DNA of 64,000 nt, from contig DAIDKV010000022.1 in assembly GCA_027449865.1 (NCBI GenBank), positions 1 through 64,000 on the forward strand. Reading direction: 5' to 3'. Each line of letters starts with the position of its first letter. The stretch's first letter is position 1. The position numbers and the translations under genes are program-made. Below, piece by piece: positions 9,631 to 17,480 of the stretch. Origin of the DNA: Planctomycetales bacterium (GTDB taxonomy: Bacteria > Planctomycetota > Planctomycetia > Isosphaerales > Isosphaeraceae). The notes beneath the pieces were generated by a model. The model did no database searches, was not told where the DNA came from, and saw only the letters and a list, made by a program, of their open reading frames with translations.

Positions 9631-10662
9631 ATGATTTCCCTGGCGATGTCGCCTCGATCCTTTTGCTCTCCGACCTTGGCCACTCCAACGGCCGGCGAGA
9701 ACCAGAAAGATCGGGCTGGCGATCTGCTCGAACGGCCCGTGTTCCTGGTGGGGGCTGAGTGCTCGGGAACCACACTGCTGCGGTTGATGCTCGATCATCA
9801 CCCGCAGATCGCCTTTTTCTTCGAGTTTCAGTATTCTGTCGCGAAGCTGTCCGACGGAGCCGGCTGGCCCGATCTGCGTGAGTACCGCGACTATCTCGAC
9901 GGGGATCGGATCTTTCGGGCGGGGCAGTTGATCGTCGACCCCACTCTGGATTACCCCCACCTGATCGACAGCTTCCTTCGCCAGAAACGAGATCGCGACC
10001 ACAAGAAGGTGGTCGGCGCGGTCGTCCATTACGACTATGACCGTCTGCTCCGGATCTGGCCCGATGCCCGGTTCGTCCACATCATCCGTGATGGTCGCGA
10101 CGTCGCGCAGTCCGCGATCCTTCACGGTTGGGGGGGCAACCTCTACACGGCCGCGAGCAAGTGGCTCAATGCCGAGGAACTCTGGTCGCGATTCTCGACC
10201 GAGATTCCGCGCGATCGCTATCATGAGGTTCGATATGAGGACCTGGTCCGCTTACCTGAGGAAGTCCTCGACGGGATCTGCAAGTTCATCGGCGTTCCTT
10301 ATGATCGAGCCATGTTTGATTACATACACGACTCGACCTTTTCCGCGCCCTCGCCAGCGAGGCTCGACAAGTGGCGGACGGCCCTCTCGTCGTACGAGTT
10401 GCAGTTGGCCGAGGCCCGCATGGGGGATATGCTTGTGGCCCGCGGTTATCCGCTCAGCGGCTTGCCCCGACTGAAGATCACCCCCCAGCTCAGGCGAAAG
10501 CTCTGGCTCCAGGACCGGGTGGCGCGTAGCTCGTTCCGCCGGCGGAGATACGGGCTTCCTCTCTGGATGGCCAAGTTGATCACCAGCCGGTTGCCGCTCC
10601 GCTCGATCGACCGCGTCCTGCAACGCCGGATCGACAGGATCGACGAACGATTTCTCAAATGA
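9631..10662 (+). CDS. Sulfotransferase family protein
   Basis: A 343-residue soluble protein of the PAPS-dependent sulfotransferase superfamily (Sulfotransfer_3 type). The 5'-phosphosulfate loop is VFLVGAECSGTTLLRL (residues 37-52) and the 3'-phosphate site is IRDGRDVAQS (152-161); the usual spacing of about 110 residues is kept. In the canonical family these residues bind the donor PAPS; the acceptor cannot be told from the sequence. RYEDLV near residue 200 and an Arg-rich C-terminus are also typical. The start ATG at 9631 adds a short variable N-terminus before the core; a later start is possible. It stands alone, with the duplicated DUF3365 segment following it. Confidence 0.85.
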   Translation: MISLAMSPRSFCSPTLATPTAGENQKDRAGDLLERPVFLVGAECSGTTLLRLMLDHHPQIAFFFEFQYSVAKLSDGAGWPDLREYRDYLDGDRIFRAGQLIVDPTLDYPHLIDSFLRQKRDRDHKKVVGAVVHYDYDRLLRIWPDARFVHIIRDGRDVAQSAILHGWGGNLYTAASKWLNAEELWSRFSTEIPRDRYHEVRYEDLVRLPEEVLDGICKFIGVPYDRAMFDYIHDSTFSAPSPARLDKWRTALSSYELQLAEARMGDMLVARGYPLSGLPRLKITPQLRRKLWLQDRVARSSFRRRRYGLPLWMAKLITSRLPLRSIDRVLQRRIDRIDERFLK

Positions 10663-10767
10663 GGCCAGACGCGTCCGTCACCTCTCATGTCGACGGTCTC
10701 CGGTCCCGCGAAGTCGCGGGCCAATAGACGAGGAGAACCTCGAGTTCTTCCGAAACCTCGACCCCGG

Positions 10768-11370
10768 CCGGCGCGGGAGCTTGTGAATCCCTCGGGATTC
10801 CACTTGCCCCGCCGCCAGCCAGCATGATTGATTCTGTATCCTGAATACAGGATTTGGGCGGGGAGACATGCGGCTCTCGTTGCCGAACGATGACTCGCTG
10901 CGGACCTTGCCGTACCTGTCGAGGTGGATCAGGCGAGCGGCGGTGTCGGATGTCTCGGTTTTTCATGGGATCTCGGGTCGCTCGACCCCGTGACCCTGCA
11001 AAGCCTGCTTTCGGAACTTCTCGAACTCTCGATTCTTCAGAACGGATCCGGGGCATCGCATTGCGGGCAACCCGGAAGGTTCGTCGTGCGCGCCTTGGGG
11101 AGGTTCGCGCCTCCGGGCGCTGGTTTCTCCTCTCTCGCATGACCATCGGAGCAAGCTCTGAAGATAAAGATGCAGAAGCATATGGGGATGGTGTTCGCGG
11201 GGTCGATCGGCCTGGCTGTACTGGAGGCGGCTGTTGCCGGAGTTCGGCCGACCCAGGCGCAAGAGCCGACCGCGAAGGATCCGGCCCTGGAGCGGGCGCG
11301 CGAGCAGGTCAAGATGCTCGATGATCTGTACAAGAACGCGGTCGTCTCGATCACGAAGAACTACGTCACC
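10768..11370 (+). repeat. Segmental duplication, copy A (truncated)
   Basis: This stretch aligns with 13888-14383. Shared blocks include GGGATTCCACTTGCCCCGCC, a small inverted repeat (CTGTAT...ATACAG at 10834-10850), TCTCCTCTCTCGCATGACCA just before the gene, and the first ~67 codons of the DUF3365 gene. Copy A carries roughly 100 extra bases in the middle. Homology ends abruptly near 11370, where Doc toxin sequence begins. The copies are clearly diverged, so the duplication is not recent. Confidence 0.75.
11170..11370 (+). pseudogene. DUF3365 haem protein, N-terminal fragment
   Basis: The first ~67 codons match the intact gene at 14177 almost residue for residue: the signal peptide, then EPTAKDPALERAREQVKMLD and DLYKNAVVSITKNYV. 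The sequence then leaves homology at about 11370 and reads on into an unrelated frame of a toxin remnant. The haem motif and most of the sensor domain are missing. The upstream GGAG ribosome site of the intact copy has changed here (GGAGCAAG), and the fragment is very probably dead. Confidence 0.75.
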
Positions 11371-11650
11371 GAGCCTCGTGGAAAAGGCCGCCGCGCTGGC
11401 GTTCTCGCTGGTGAAGAATCATCCCTTCTTCGAAGGCAACAAGCGGACCGGTTACGGCGCGATGTTGATGTTCCTCAGCCGGAACGGCTACACGATCGAT
11501 GCCCCGATCGACGAGCACGAGGCCATTATCGTCCGGCTGGCCGCGGGCGAGATCGGTCGCGAGGAGTTCCTGGCCTGGCTCGAATCTGTTATTATCCGAA
11601 AGGAGACGCCGAGGTTGAGGTGGGGCCGGCGACCGGGCGATCCGGATTGA
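11368..11650 (+). pseudogene. Fic/Doc-family toxin, C-terminal remnant
   Basis: The frame reads SLVEKAAALAFSLVKNHPFF and then EGNKRTGYGAMLMFLSRNGY, ending at a stop at 11650. HPFFEGNKRTG is the Fic-type active-site loop of Doc (death-on-curing) toxins, which AMP-ylate or phosphorylate targets such as EF-Tu. Only about 90 of the usual ~130 residues remain, without a start or a partner antitoxin. The 5' side is replaced by the DUF3365 fragment in another frame. The motif itself looks intact, but expression as a working toxin is unlikely. Confidence 0.75.
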
Positions 11651-11746
11651 AAGCGCCGCGGAACGATCAATCGCGATCCTGACTTAGACTGTCCATCATT
11701 GTGCCTCGAACCTCGGCGGGATCCGTGCGTCCTGGAGGCGAGCGTC

Positions 11747-12532
11747 ATGGGCGTCCACCCGTTTCGTGTTTCGAATGAGCGAATCGCGGGGATACCTTTC
11801 TTCGTCTTCTTCGTCCTCGCCGCGGTCAATACGATCGTCGTTCTCCTCGGCGCGGCTCCGTGGTATCGGCCCTGGATTCACTCGCCGCTGTTCTTACTCA
11901 TCGCCCTCGTCCTCGGGCTCGCGATTTGGGTGCTCTTCCTCGTCGAGATTGTCGTCTGGCAACTCCTGCGGCGCCTGTTCGGTTCGGCTGGGGAGCCCGA
12001 GATGCTTTCGGAGGGGCTATCCGCTGTCGCGATCAGCGAGCCGGCCGCGCTTCTGATTGAGTGGATCCCACACGATCGCAGGTGCTCGCTCGCCGCGTTT
12101 GATGTCTACGTCGACGATCGATTCCTCTGCGGCCTCACCCTCGAACCGAGGACTCCTTCGCCTGTGCTCATCCCGGCGGGGCGTCATCGCGTCTTCCTCC
12201 GGATGGGATGGTCAAGGTCCGACGTGGTTGAGATCGACCTTCCCGAAACGGGGTGGGCCGAACTGGTCTGCGGGCACAGGCTTGTGGGCCAGGGACGGTT
12301 CTTTCGGTTTTTCCGGGCCAAGTGCCTGTACGTCGTGGTCCCCGCTGCGATTGTGTCCCAGTACGTTCCCGTGGTGGGGAAGTTCATCGCGCAGCATTTC
12401 GGGGTCGAGATTCTTGCGGTCGTCTTCCTGTGCTCGCTCGAAGTGTTCCTGGCCATATCCCGCACTCTCTCTTGCCGCCCTGGTGCCCTGGTTTACCTGC
12501 TGGAACGACCGGTCGTGCCGGATTCGAGCTGA
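11747..12532 (+). CDS. Membrane protein of unknown function
   Basis: A 261-residue protein. The ATG at 11747 is preferred over an upstream frame because GGAGG lies eight bases before it. Two membrane helices lie near the N-terminus (IPFFVFFVLAAVNTIVVLL and LFLLIALVLGLAIWVLFLV). A soluble domain of about 110 residues follows (VYVDDRFLCGLTLEPR, VLIPAGRHRVFLRMG), with the pattern of a PEGA-like or peptide-loading beta fold. Then come one or two C-terminal helices (YVVVPAAIVSQYVPVVG; ILAVVFLCSLEVFLAI). I do not recognise the family. It is the first of three genes that look co-directional and closely spaced (gap of 71 bases to the next). Confidence 0.55.
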   Translation: MGVHPFRVSNERIAGIPFFVFFVLAAVNTIVVLLGAAPWYRPWIHSPLFLLIALVLGLAIWVLFLVEIVVWQLLRRLFGSAGEPEMLSEGLSAVAISEPAALLIEWIPHDRRCSLAAFDVYVDDRFLCGLTLEPRTPSPVLIPAGRHRVFLRMGWSRSDVVEIDLPETGWAELVCGHRLVGQGRFFRFFRAKCLYVVVPAAIVSQYVPVVGKFIAQHFGVEILAVVFLCSLEVFLAISRTLSCRPGALVYLLERPVVPDSS

Positions 12533-12603
12533 TCGGGCTTCTGGCCGGGATTGCCCCAATCTCCGCAGGGAAACGTCAAGGGCCTCCGCCCTGGGAGTGG
12601 CGC

Positions 12604-13458
12604 ATGAAGGTCGATTATCAGATCCTGCTGTCGAGCCACGACCCGTCGCCGATGTTCGAACGCTGGCGGGGCGGAGAGGCGACCGTCTCGGGCTACACGA
12701 TCTCGCACGGAGTGTTTGAGATCTGGGTCCACCGTCCGGGCGTCGAACAAGGACTCCGCATTCTCTGCGGGGATGTCCAGTCCTTCCGCGGGCCGATGAA
12801 GTGGAAGGATGTCCGTCTCGAATACGAACGGATCGACAACGGGACGTCGATTCTTCGGGATCGGGGGGCCGACGTCGAGGTCGTGGCCGGATTGGTTGGA
12901 GCCAGCAAGGGTCCCACGCCCTGGGAACCATCGTTCCGCGGCGAGGATGAATCTCACGCCCCAGGGAAGCCCTACACGGAAGCTGACCTCCGCGTTCTCG
13001 ACCCGATCAAGGCGATCCGGGCGCGGCCCGAGATGTTCTTTCCGAATGGGTTGGTCTCAGGCGAGACACTCGCTGCGCGAGTCGTGACCGACGCGATGAT
13101 CGCGGGGGATTCGCCGGTCTCCGCCTGTCGCAAGGACGGCTGGTGGATTATCGCCGGCGACGACTGGTTCCCGGCCGCCTTCCGCGAGGAGCCGGCCGCC
13201 TTCTTCGCGCGAGTCGTCCCGTTCCCGGAAGCGGGCCCGAACGCGATGCACGCCGAGGTCTTGCTGAACGCCTTTGCCCGCGATGTTTTCACAATGCTTG
13301 GCCCTCGAATGACCACCATCCGAGGGAGAGCACCTGAGCCGCAGGTTCTGGCGGAACGGGTCGCTCCCCTCGCGAACCGCAGTCGGATCGTCGGGTTTCG
13401 GATCGGGCCGGACTTGCCCGCCGAAACCAGGCCCAACCCGACGGAGCCCCGGCCATGA
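12604..13458 (+). CDS. Uncharacterised two-domain protein, possible degenerate GHKL-like domain
   Basis: A 284-residue soluble protein. Residues 1-110 form an unrecognised beta-rich domain (GVFEIWVHRPGVEQGLRILC). Residues about 125-180 read DPIKAIRARPEMFFPNG, then LAARVVTDAMIAGDSPVS and KDGWWIIAGDDWF. This resembles the N-terminal ATP-binding segment of GyrB/Hsp90-type (GHKL) ATPases (xAIRxRPxMYIG ... VxDxxIDxA ... DGxxIxVxDxG), with the catalytic region altered. That resemblance is inference from short motifs only. The gene overlaps the next by four bases (ATGA), indicating translational coupling. Confidence 0.5.
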   Translation: MKVDYQILLSSHDPSPMFERWRGGEATVSGYTISHGVFEIWVHRPGVEQGLRILCGDVQSFRGPMKWKDVRLEYERIDNGTSILRDRGADVEVVAGLVGASKGPTPWEPSFRGEDESHAPGKPYTEADLRVLDPIKAIRARPEMFFPNGLVSGETLAARVVTDAMIAGDSPVSACRKDGWWIIAGDDWFPAAFREEPAAFFARVVPFPEAGPNAMHAEVLLNAFARDVFTMLGPRMTTIRGRAPEPQVLAERVAPLANRSRIVGFRIGPDLPAETRPNPTEPRP

Positions 13459-13886
13459 CCGATCCGATTGTCGCGTCCCAGGAACGCATCCGAAGCTGGG
13501 CGATCGACGAGCCCCGGGCTCTCGTCGAGGCCGCCGCGGCCCTCTGTCGCGAGACGCTCGATGCCGGCGGGCTCCCGCACGGCAGCCCGGCCTGGCAAAC
13601 TCTCCGCGACGCCTTCAATCCCGACTCAATCGACGCGGCCCCCGACGTCCGCGAGGCCGTTTGTCGATGGGATGATCTCGTCCGCTCGGAAGAACTCGAA
13701 GACACCCCGTCGCTCGACGACCGATCCGACATCATCAAGCTCGGGATCGTCACCTGGGTCGTGAAGTTCCTGGCGAAGCGGCTGGGGCTCCTGGCAGGTT
13801 CCGACCCCATCCCCGACTTTGCGGAATGGAAGGATCGCCTCGGCCAGGCCATCGAGAAATACGTCGGGTTCCTCCGCAGAAAATGA
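13455..13886 (+). CDS. Hypothetical protein coupled to the upstream gene
   Basis: A 143-residue, acidic, mostly helical soluble protein (PIVASQERIRSWAIDEPRAL, DDLVRSEELEDTPSLDDR). Its ATG overlaps the preceding stop codon (ATGA at 13455-13458), so the two are probably made together. I do not recognise a domain. The C-terminus IPDFAEWKDRLGQAIEKYVG is amphipathic. A small partner or regulator of the 12604 product is a guess from position only. Confidence 0.5.
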   Translation: MTDPIVASQERIRSWAIDEPRALVEAAAALCRETLDAGGLPHGSPAWQTLRDAFNPDSIDAAPDVREAVCRWDDLVRSEELEDTPSLDDRSDIIKLGIVTWVVKFLAKRLGLLAGSDPIPDFAEWKDRLGQAIEKYVGFLRRK

Positions 13887-13887
13887 C

Positions 13888-14383
13888 CGCGGCCGACGCG
13901 GGAACTCGTGACTCCATCGGGATTCCACTTGCCCCGCCGTCGGTCGCCTGCTAAATTCTGTATCGAAGATACAGATTTGGCTCGGGGGGAAGTGCAGGTC
14001 GCGTTGCCGAGCGTTGAGGCACGTCGGACTTCTCTCGAACTCCTGATTTTTAAGGGCTGATCCGGGGCGTCGCACCGCGCGCGACCCGGCGGGATCGTCG
14101 TGCGCGCGTCGGGGAGGTCTTCGACCCGGGGCGCCGTTTTCTCCTCTCTCGCATGACCATCGGAGGAAGCTCGAACATGAACAGGCAGCATGGGCGGATG
14201 GTGTTCGTGGGGGCGATTGGCCTGGCGTTTCTGGCGGCGGCTGTGGCCGGAGTTCGGCCGACCGAGGCGCAGGAGCCGACCGCGAAGGATCCGGCCCTGG
14301 AGCGGACGCGCGAGCAGGTCAAGATGCTCGATGATCTGTACAAGAATGCGGTTGTCTCCATTACGAAGAACTATGTCAACAAG
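13888..14383 (+). repeat. Segmental duplication, copy B (intact source)
   Basis: The partner of 10768-11370. It holds the same leader blocks, including a perfect small hairpin (CTGTATC-GAA-GATACAG at 13958-13974) and the TCTCCTCTCTCGCATGACCA block before the gene, and runs into the intact DUF3365 gene. The conserved leader, kept in both copies despite divergence, may contain the promoter or a regulatory RNA structure. Confidence 0.7.
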
Positions 14384-14710
14384 CAGGACGACCGCCCCGC
14401 GGCCCTGATCGCGAAGGACGTTTTCGCGGCGATGGAGAAGAAGGGGTGGCACTCGGTTCGGCTGATTGACGCGACGGGCGATCCGATGAACGAGGAGAAC
14501 GCGGCGAAGTCGGATTTTGAAAAGGAGGCATTTCGCCGTATCCGCGCTGGCGAGATGTACTTTGAGCGGGTGATCGGCGAGGGGAAGGACCGGCGTCTCG
14601 AGGTCGCCACGGCGGTTCCGGTCGTGATGAAGCAGTGTGGTGCCTGCCATGGCGGACGCAAGGTTGGCGACGTCCTGGGCTACCTCCGATATGACGTTCC
14701 TGTCCGCTGA
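14177..14710 (+). CDS. DUF3365 (Tll0287-like) exported haem-binding protein
   Basis: A 177-residue protein. The ATG at 14177 follows GGAGGAAGCTCGAAC; an earlier in-frame ATG (14153) overlaps the ribosome site and is less likely. Residues 1-32 form a signal peptide. The DUF3365 sensor-like domain follows (VSITKNYVNKQDDRPAALIA, DATGDPMNEENAA, AGEMYFERVIGEGKDRRLEV). A c-type haem motif CGACH sits at residues 154-158 near the C-terminus. Such proteins are periplasmic haem or redox sensors. A truncated copy of this gene lies 3 kb upstream. A palindromic repeat follows the stop immediately. Confidence 0.8.
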   Translation: MNRQHGRMVFVGAIGLAFLAAAVAGVRPTEAQEPTAKDPALERTREQVKMLDDLYKNAVVSITKNYVNKQDDRPAALIAKDVFAAMEKKGWHSVRLIDATGDPMNEENAAKSDFEKEAFRRIRAGEMYFERVIGEGKDRRLEVATAVPVVMKQCGACHGGRKVGDVLGYLRYDVPVR

Positions 14711-14724
14711 GCCGGAATCAGGTT

Positions 14725-14819
14725 CGGAGCCACCACGAAAATCACGAAGGGCACGAAAGGGGATTCCTCTCATAAGGTTTCCTGTTTCGTGCTCTTCGTG
14801 TTTTTCGTGGTGGCTCCGG
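14725..14819. repeat. Long imperfect palindrome, CACGAA family
   Basis: The left arm 14725-14760 (CGGAGCCACCACGAAAATCA followed by CGAAGGGCACGAAAGG) pairs with the right arm 14781-14819 (TTTCGTGCTC, TTCGTGTTTTTCGTGG, TGGCTCCGG), with about 20 bases between. Each arm is itself made of CACGAA-type units. It starts 15 bases after the DUF3365 stop. It could fold into a long RNA hairpin and act as a terminator or mRNA stabiliser, or be a mobile REP/MITE-like unit. Confidence 0.85.
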
Positions 14820-14938
14820 TATTCTCGCACGGAGGTTCGCGTGGATCTGGCAAGTTGGATCGTTTCGTCCGTCATTCTGGGGTAGAATACGGGATGTCGC
14901 GTCCCTGGTGGGGCGTGAACGACCCGCGAGGCCCGACG

Positions 14939-15583
14939 ATGTCGATCGCATCCGCGAGATCCTCGAAGACCGCCCGGCTTCTGCTCGGGCCCCGATCGGC
15001 GGGGCTGCTGCTTACCCCGGCCGAGTTCGACCGCGCGCAGTACGAAGAAGGCTGGCGCTACGAGCTGATTCATGGAGTTCTCGTCGTGTCGCCGACGCCC
15101 TCCCGTCAGGAACGCGATCCCAATGAGATGCTCGGATACTGGCTGCGTCAGTATCAGGCTGGCCATCCCCGGGGGCGGGTGCTCGACTCGACATTACCCG
15201 AGGAAGAAATCGAGACCCGGGGCGGCGAGGACCGTCGACGCCTCGATCGGGCGATCTGGGCCGGCCTTGGGCGACTCCCCGAACGGGGCGAAATCCCGAC
15301 GATCGCCGTCGAGTTCGTCTCGGAGGGGAAGGTGAACCAGGAGCGCGATTACGTCGCCAAGCGGGCCGAGTACCGCGAGGCCGGTATCCGCGCCTACTGG
15401 GTGATCGACCGGTTCCAGCGCACGCTGACCTCCTACGGTTTCTCCAGCGAGCCGGACGACGTGCAGGTCTTCGCCGAGGGGCAAACCTTCGAATCTCCTC
15501 TGCTGCCGGGCTTCGTGCTCGACCTGAAGGAACTGTTTTCGTATGCCGATCGATGGTCGGAGAAGAAGCGACGGGGCGACTGA
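14939..15583 (+). CDS. Uma2-family endonuclease-like protein
   Basis: A 214-residue protein of the Uma2 (DUF820) PD-(D/E)XK-fold family. LTPAEFDRAQYEEGWRYELI and HGVLVVSP are the N-terminal signature. IPTIAVEFVSEGKVNQERDY contains the usual catalytic Glu but reads VEFVSEGK where active members have xEVLSPS. KRAEYREAGIRAYWVIDRFQ is the conserved C-terminal block. Start uncertain: ATG 14939 or 14894. Uma2 proteins are multiplied in planctomycete and cyanobacterial genomes, and their physiological role is unclear. The stop lies three bases before purE, so it may be co-transcribed with it. Confidence 0.75.
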   Translation: MSIASARSSKTARLLLGPRSAGLLLTPAEFDRAQYEEGWRYELIHGVLVVSPTPSRQERDPNEMLGYWLRQYQAGHPRGRVLDSTLPEEEIETRGGEDRRRLDRAIWAGLGRLPERGEIPTIAVEFVSEGKVNQERDYVAKRAEYREAGIRAYWVIDRFQRTLTSYGFSSEPDDVQVFAEGQTFESPLLPGFVLDLKELFSYADRWSEKKRRGD

Positions 15584-15586
15584 AGC

Positions 15587-16090
15587 ATGACGAGCGAGAG
15601 CGAGACCGGACGGGCGCCGATCGTCGGCGTGGTGATGGGGAGCCAGTCGGACTGGGAGACGATGCGGCACGCCGTGGAGGTGCTGGGCGCGCTGGGCGTG
15701 CCGTGCGAGTCGCGCATCGTCTCGGCGCACCGGACACCCGATCGCCTCGTAAAATATGCACGCGAGGCCGAGGGGCGCGGTCTGCACGTCCTGATCGCCG
15801 GGGCCGGAGGCGCGGCCCATCTACCGGGGATGCTGGCGTCGATGACGATCCTGCCGGTCCTGGGGGTTCCGGTCGAGAGCAAGGTTTTGCGCGGGGTCGA
15901 CTCGCTGCTCTCGATCGTGCAGATGCCGAAGGGGATTCCGGTCGGGACGCTTGCCATCGGAGCCGCGGGCGCCGCGAATGCGGGGCTGCTGGCCGCGGCG
16001 ATCCTGGCGCGGCACGATCCCGCGATCCGAGAGGCCCTGTCGCGGTTCCGCCAGGCCCAGACCGACGCCGTGGGAGAGACGCCCGGATGA
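15587..16090 (+). CDS. purE: N5-carboxyaminoimidazole ribonucleotide mutase
   Basis: A 167-residue class I PurE, which converts N5-CAIR to CAIR in purine synthesis. [10 protein letters not shown] (residues 17-26), SAHRTPDRL (46-54) and [12 protein letters not shown] are the substrate- and catalysis-related motifs, with the active-site His present in SAHR. The length fits the family. The stop overlaps the purK start by four bases (ATGA), the classical purEK coupling. Confidence 0.95.
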   Translation: MTSESETGRAPIVGVVMGSQSDWETMRHAVEVLGALGVPCESRIVSAHRTPDRLVKYAREAEGRGLHVLIAGAGGAAHLPGMLASMTILPVLGVPVESKVLRGVDSLLSIVQMPKGIPVGTLAIGAAGAANAGLLAAAILARHDPAIREALSRFRQAQTDAVGETPG

Positions 16091-17268
16091 GCCACCGACC
16101 CGATCCCGATCGCCCCGAAGCCCCGCCGCTGTTCCCCCCGGCCTCGCTCGGCGTCATCGGCGGCGGCCAGCTCGGCCGGATGTTCCTCCAGGCGGCGCAG
16201 CGGATGGGATACCGCGCCGGCGTCCTGGCCGAGCACGAAGACGCGCCAGGGGCGCAGGTGGCGCACTGGTCGGTCGTCGGCCGAGACACCGACGTCGCGA
16301 CCCTGCGAGCCTTCCGCGACCGGGCCGAGGCGGTGACGGTCGAGTTCGAGAACGTCTCAGCGCCGGCGCTTCGGTGGCTCTCTCGGTTCCGGCCGGTCCG
16401 GCCTGGCTGGAAGACGGTCTGGACGTCGCAAAATCGGTTGCGCGAGAAGGCGTTTTTAACCCGCCACGGGATTCCGCACGCCCCCTGGTGCCCGGTGCGG
16501 ACGCCCGACGAGTTGCAAGCCGCTGTCCGGGGTCTCGGCCTGCCGATGATTCTCAAGACGGCCGCCTCGGGCTACGACGGCAAGGGTCAGATCCGGGTCG
16601 AATCGGCCGATCGCGCGGCCGGCGCCTGGGAGGATCTCGGCCGCGCGGCCTGTGTCGCGGAGGGGTGGGTGGACTTCGTCGCCGAGGCGTCGGTCGTGGT
16701 CGCCCGAGGTCGCGACGGCCGCGCCGCCTGCTACCCGCTGGCGCTCAACCGCCACGATCGTCACATCCTCGACATCACGGTGATGCCGGCGCCGGTCGGG
16801 CCGGTGGTGGCGATGGAGGCCCGCGAGATGGCGCTGGGCGTCGCGCAGGCGATGGAGACGATCGGCGTGCTCTGCGTCGAGTTCTTCCTGGGTCGCGACG
16901 GCCGCCTGCTGGTCAACGAGATCGCGCCACGCCCGCACAACTCAGGGCATCTCACAATCGAGGCCGCGCCGGCGAGCCAGTTCGAGCAGCAGGTTCGCGC
17001 CGTCTGCGGGCTCCCGCTCGGTGGGACGGACCTGGCCCGTCCCGCGGCGATGGTCAACCTGCTGGGCGACCTCTGGATTGCGGCCGGTGGCGAGCCGAGA
17101 TGGGACCTCGCCCTCGCCCACGACCCGGGCGTCTCGCTTCACCTCTACGGCAAAAAAGACCCCGCGGCCGGTCGCAAGATGGGACATCTCACCGTCCTCG
17201 ACCCCGACCCCGATTCGGCCCTTCTTCGGGCACAGGCGGCGCGGGCTCTTGTTATTGGTAATTGGTAA
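16087..17268 (+). CDS. purK: N5-carboxyaminoimidazole ribonucleotide synthase
   Basis: A 393-residue ATP-grasp enzyme that makes N5-CAIR from AIR, bicarbonate and [19 protein letters not shown] (near residues 21-36), [29 protein letters not shown] and [12 protein letters not shown] are intact PurK signatures. It starts at ATG 16087 inside the purE stop. The last residues, VIGNW, and the TAA stop are encoded by the ATTGGTA heptamer array that begins at 17254. The natural C-terminus was therefore probably altered when the repeat arrived or expanded. The catalytic part is unaffected. Confidence 0.95.
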   Translation: MSHRPDPDRPEAPPLFPPASLGVIGGGQLGRMFLQAAQRMGYRAGVLAEHEDAPGAQVAHWSVVGRDTDVATLRAFRDRAEAVTVEFENVSAPALRWLSRFRPVRPGWKTVWTSQNRLREKAFLTRHGIPHAPWCPVRTPDELQAAVRGLGLPMILKTAASGYDGKGQIRVESADRAAGAWEDLGRAACVAEGWVDFVAEASVVVARGRDGRAACYPLALNRHDRHILDITVMPAPVGPVVAMEAREMALGVAQAMETIGVLCVEFFLGRDGRLLVNEIAPRPHNSGHLTIEAAPASQFEQQVRAVCGLPLGGTDLARPAAMVNLLGDLWIAAGGEPRWDLALAHDPGVSLHLYGKKDPAAGRKMGHLTVLDPDPDSALLRAQAARALVIGNW

Positions 17269-17480
17269 TTGGTAATTGGTAATTGGTAATTGGTAATTGG
17301 TAATTGGTAATTGGTAATTGGTAATTGGTCGGTTTTGCTTGTCGATATTGGCCTCGATCGCTCTATTTCACCGGTTGGCCATGCGCTCGCGGTGGCACCC
17401 CAGGCCAGGAACCAATTACCAATTACCAATTACCAATTACAAAGAACAAATTACAAAGAACCAATAACAAAGAACCAATG
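17254..17480. repeat. Heptamer array (ATTGGTA) with inverted partner array
   Basis: Ten perfect copies of ATTGGTA and one near-copy run from 17254 to 17330. After about 80 unique bases, roughly four inverted copies (TACCAAT) follow at 17411-17440, then decayed versions up to 17480. The arms can pair. The left array supplies the purK stop codon and the decayed right end supplies the ATG of the VWA gene (17478). Confidence 0.9.

Noticed and set aside
13289-15166. A 625-codon minus-strand frame
   Set aside because: It crosses the intact DUF3365 and Uma2 genes in antisense and a palindromic repeat; no protein signature.
17254-17440. CRISPR-like array
   Set aside because: The units are 7-base direct repeats without spacers, and the second group is inverted; it is a simple-sequence repeat, not CRISPR.
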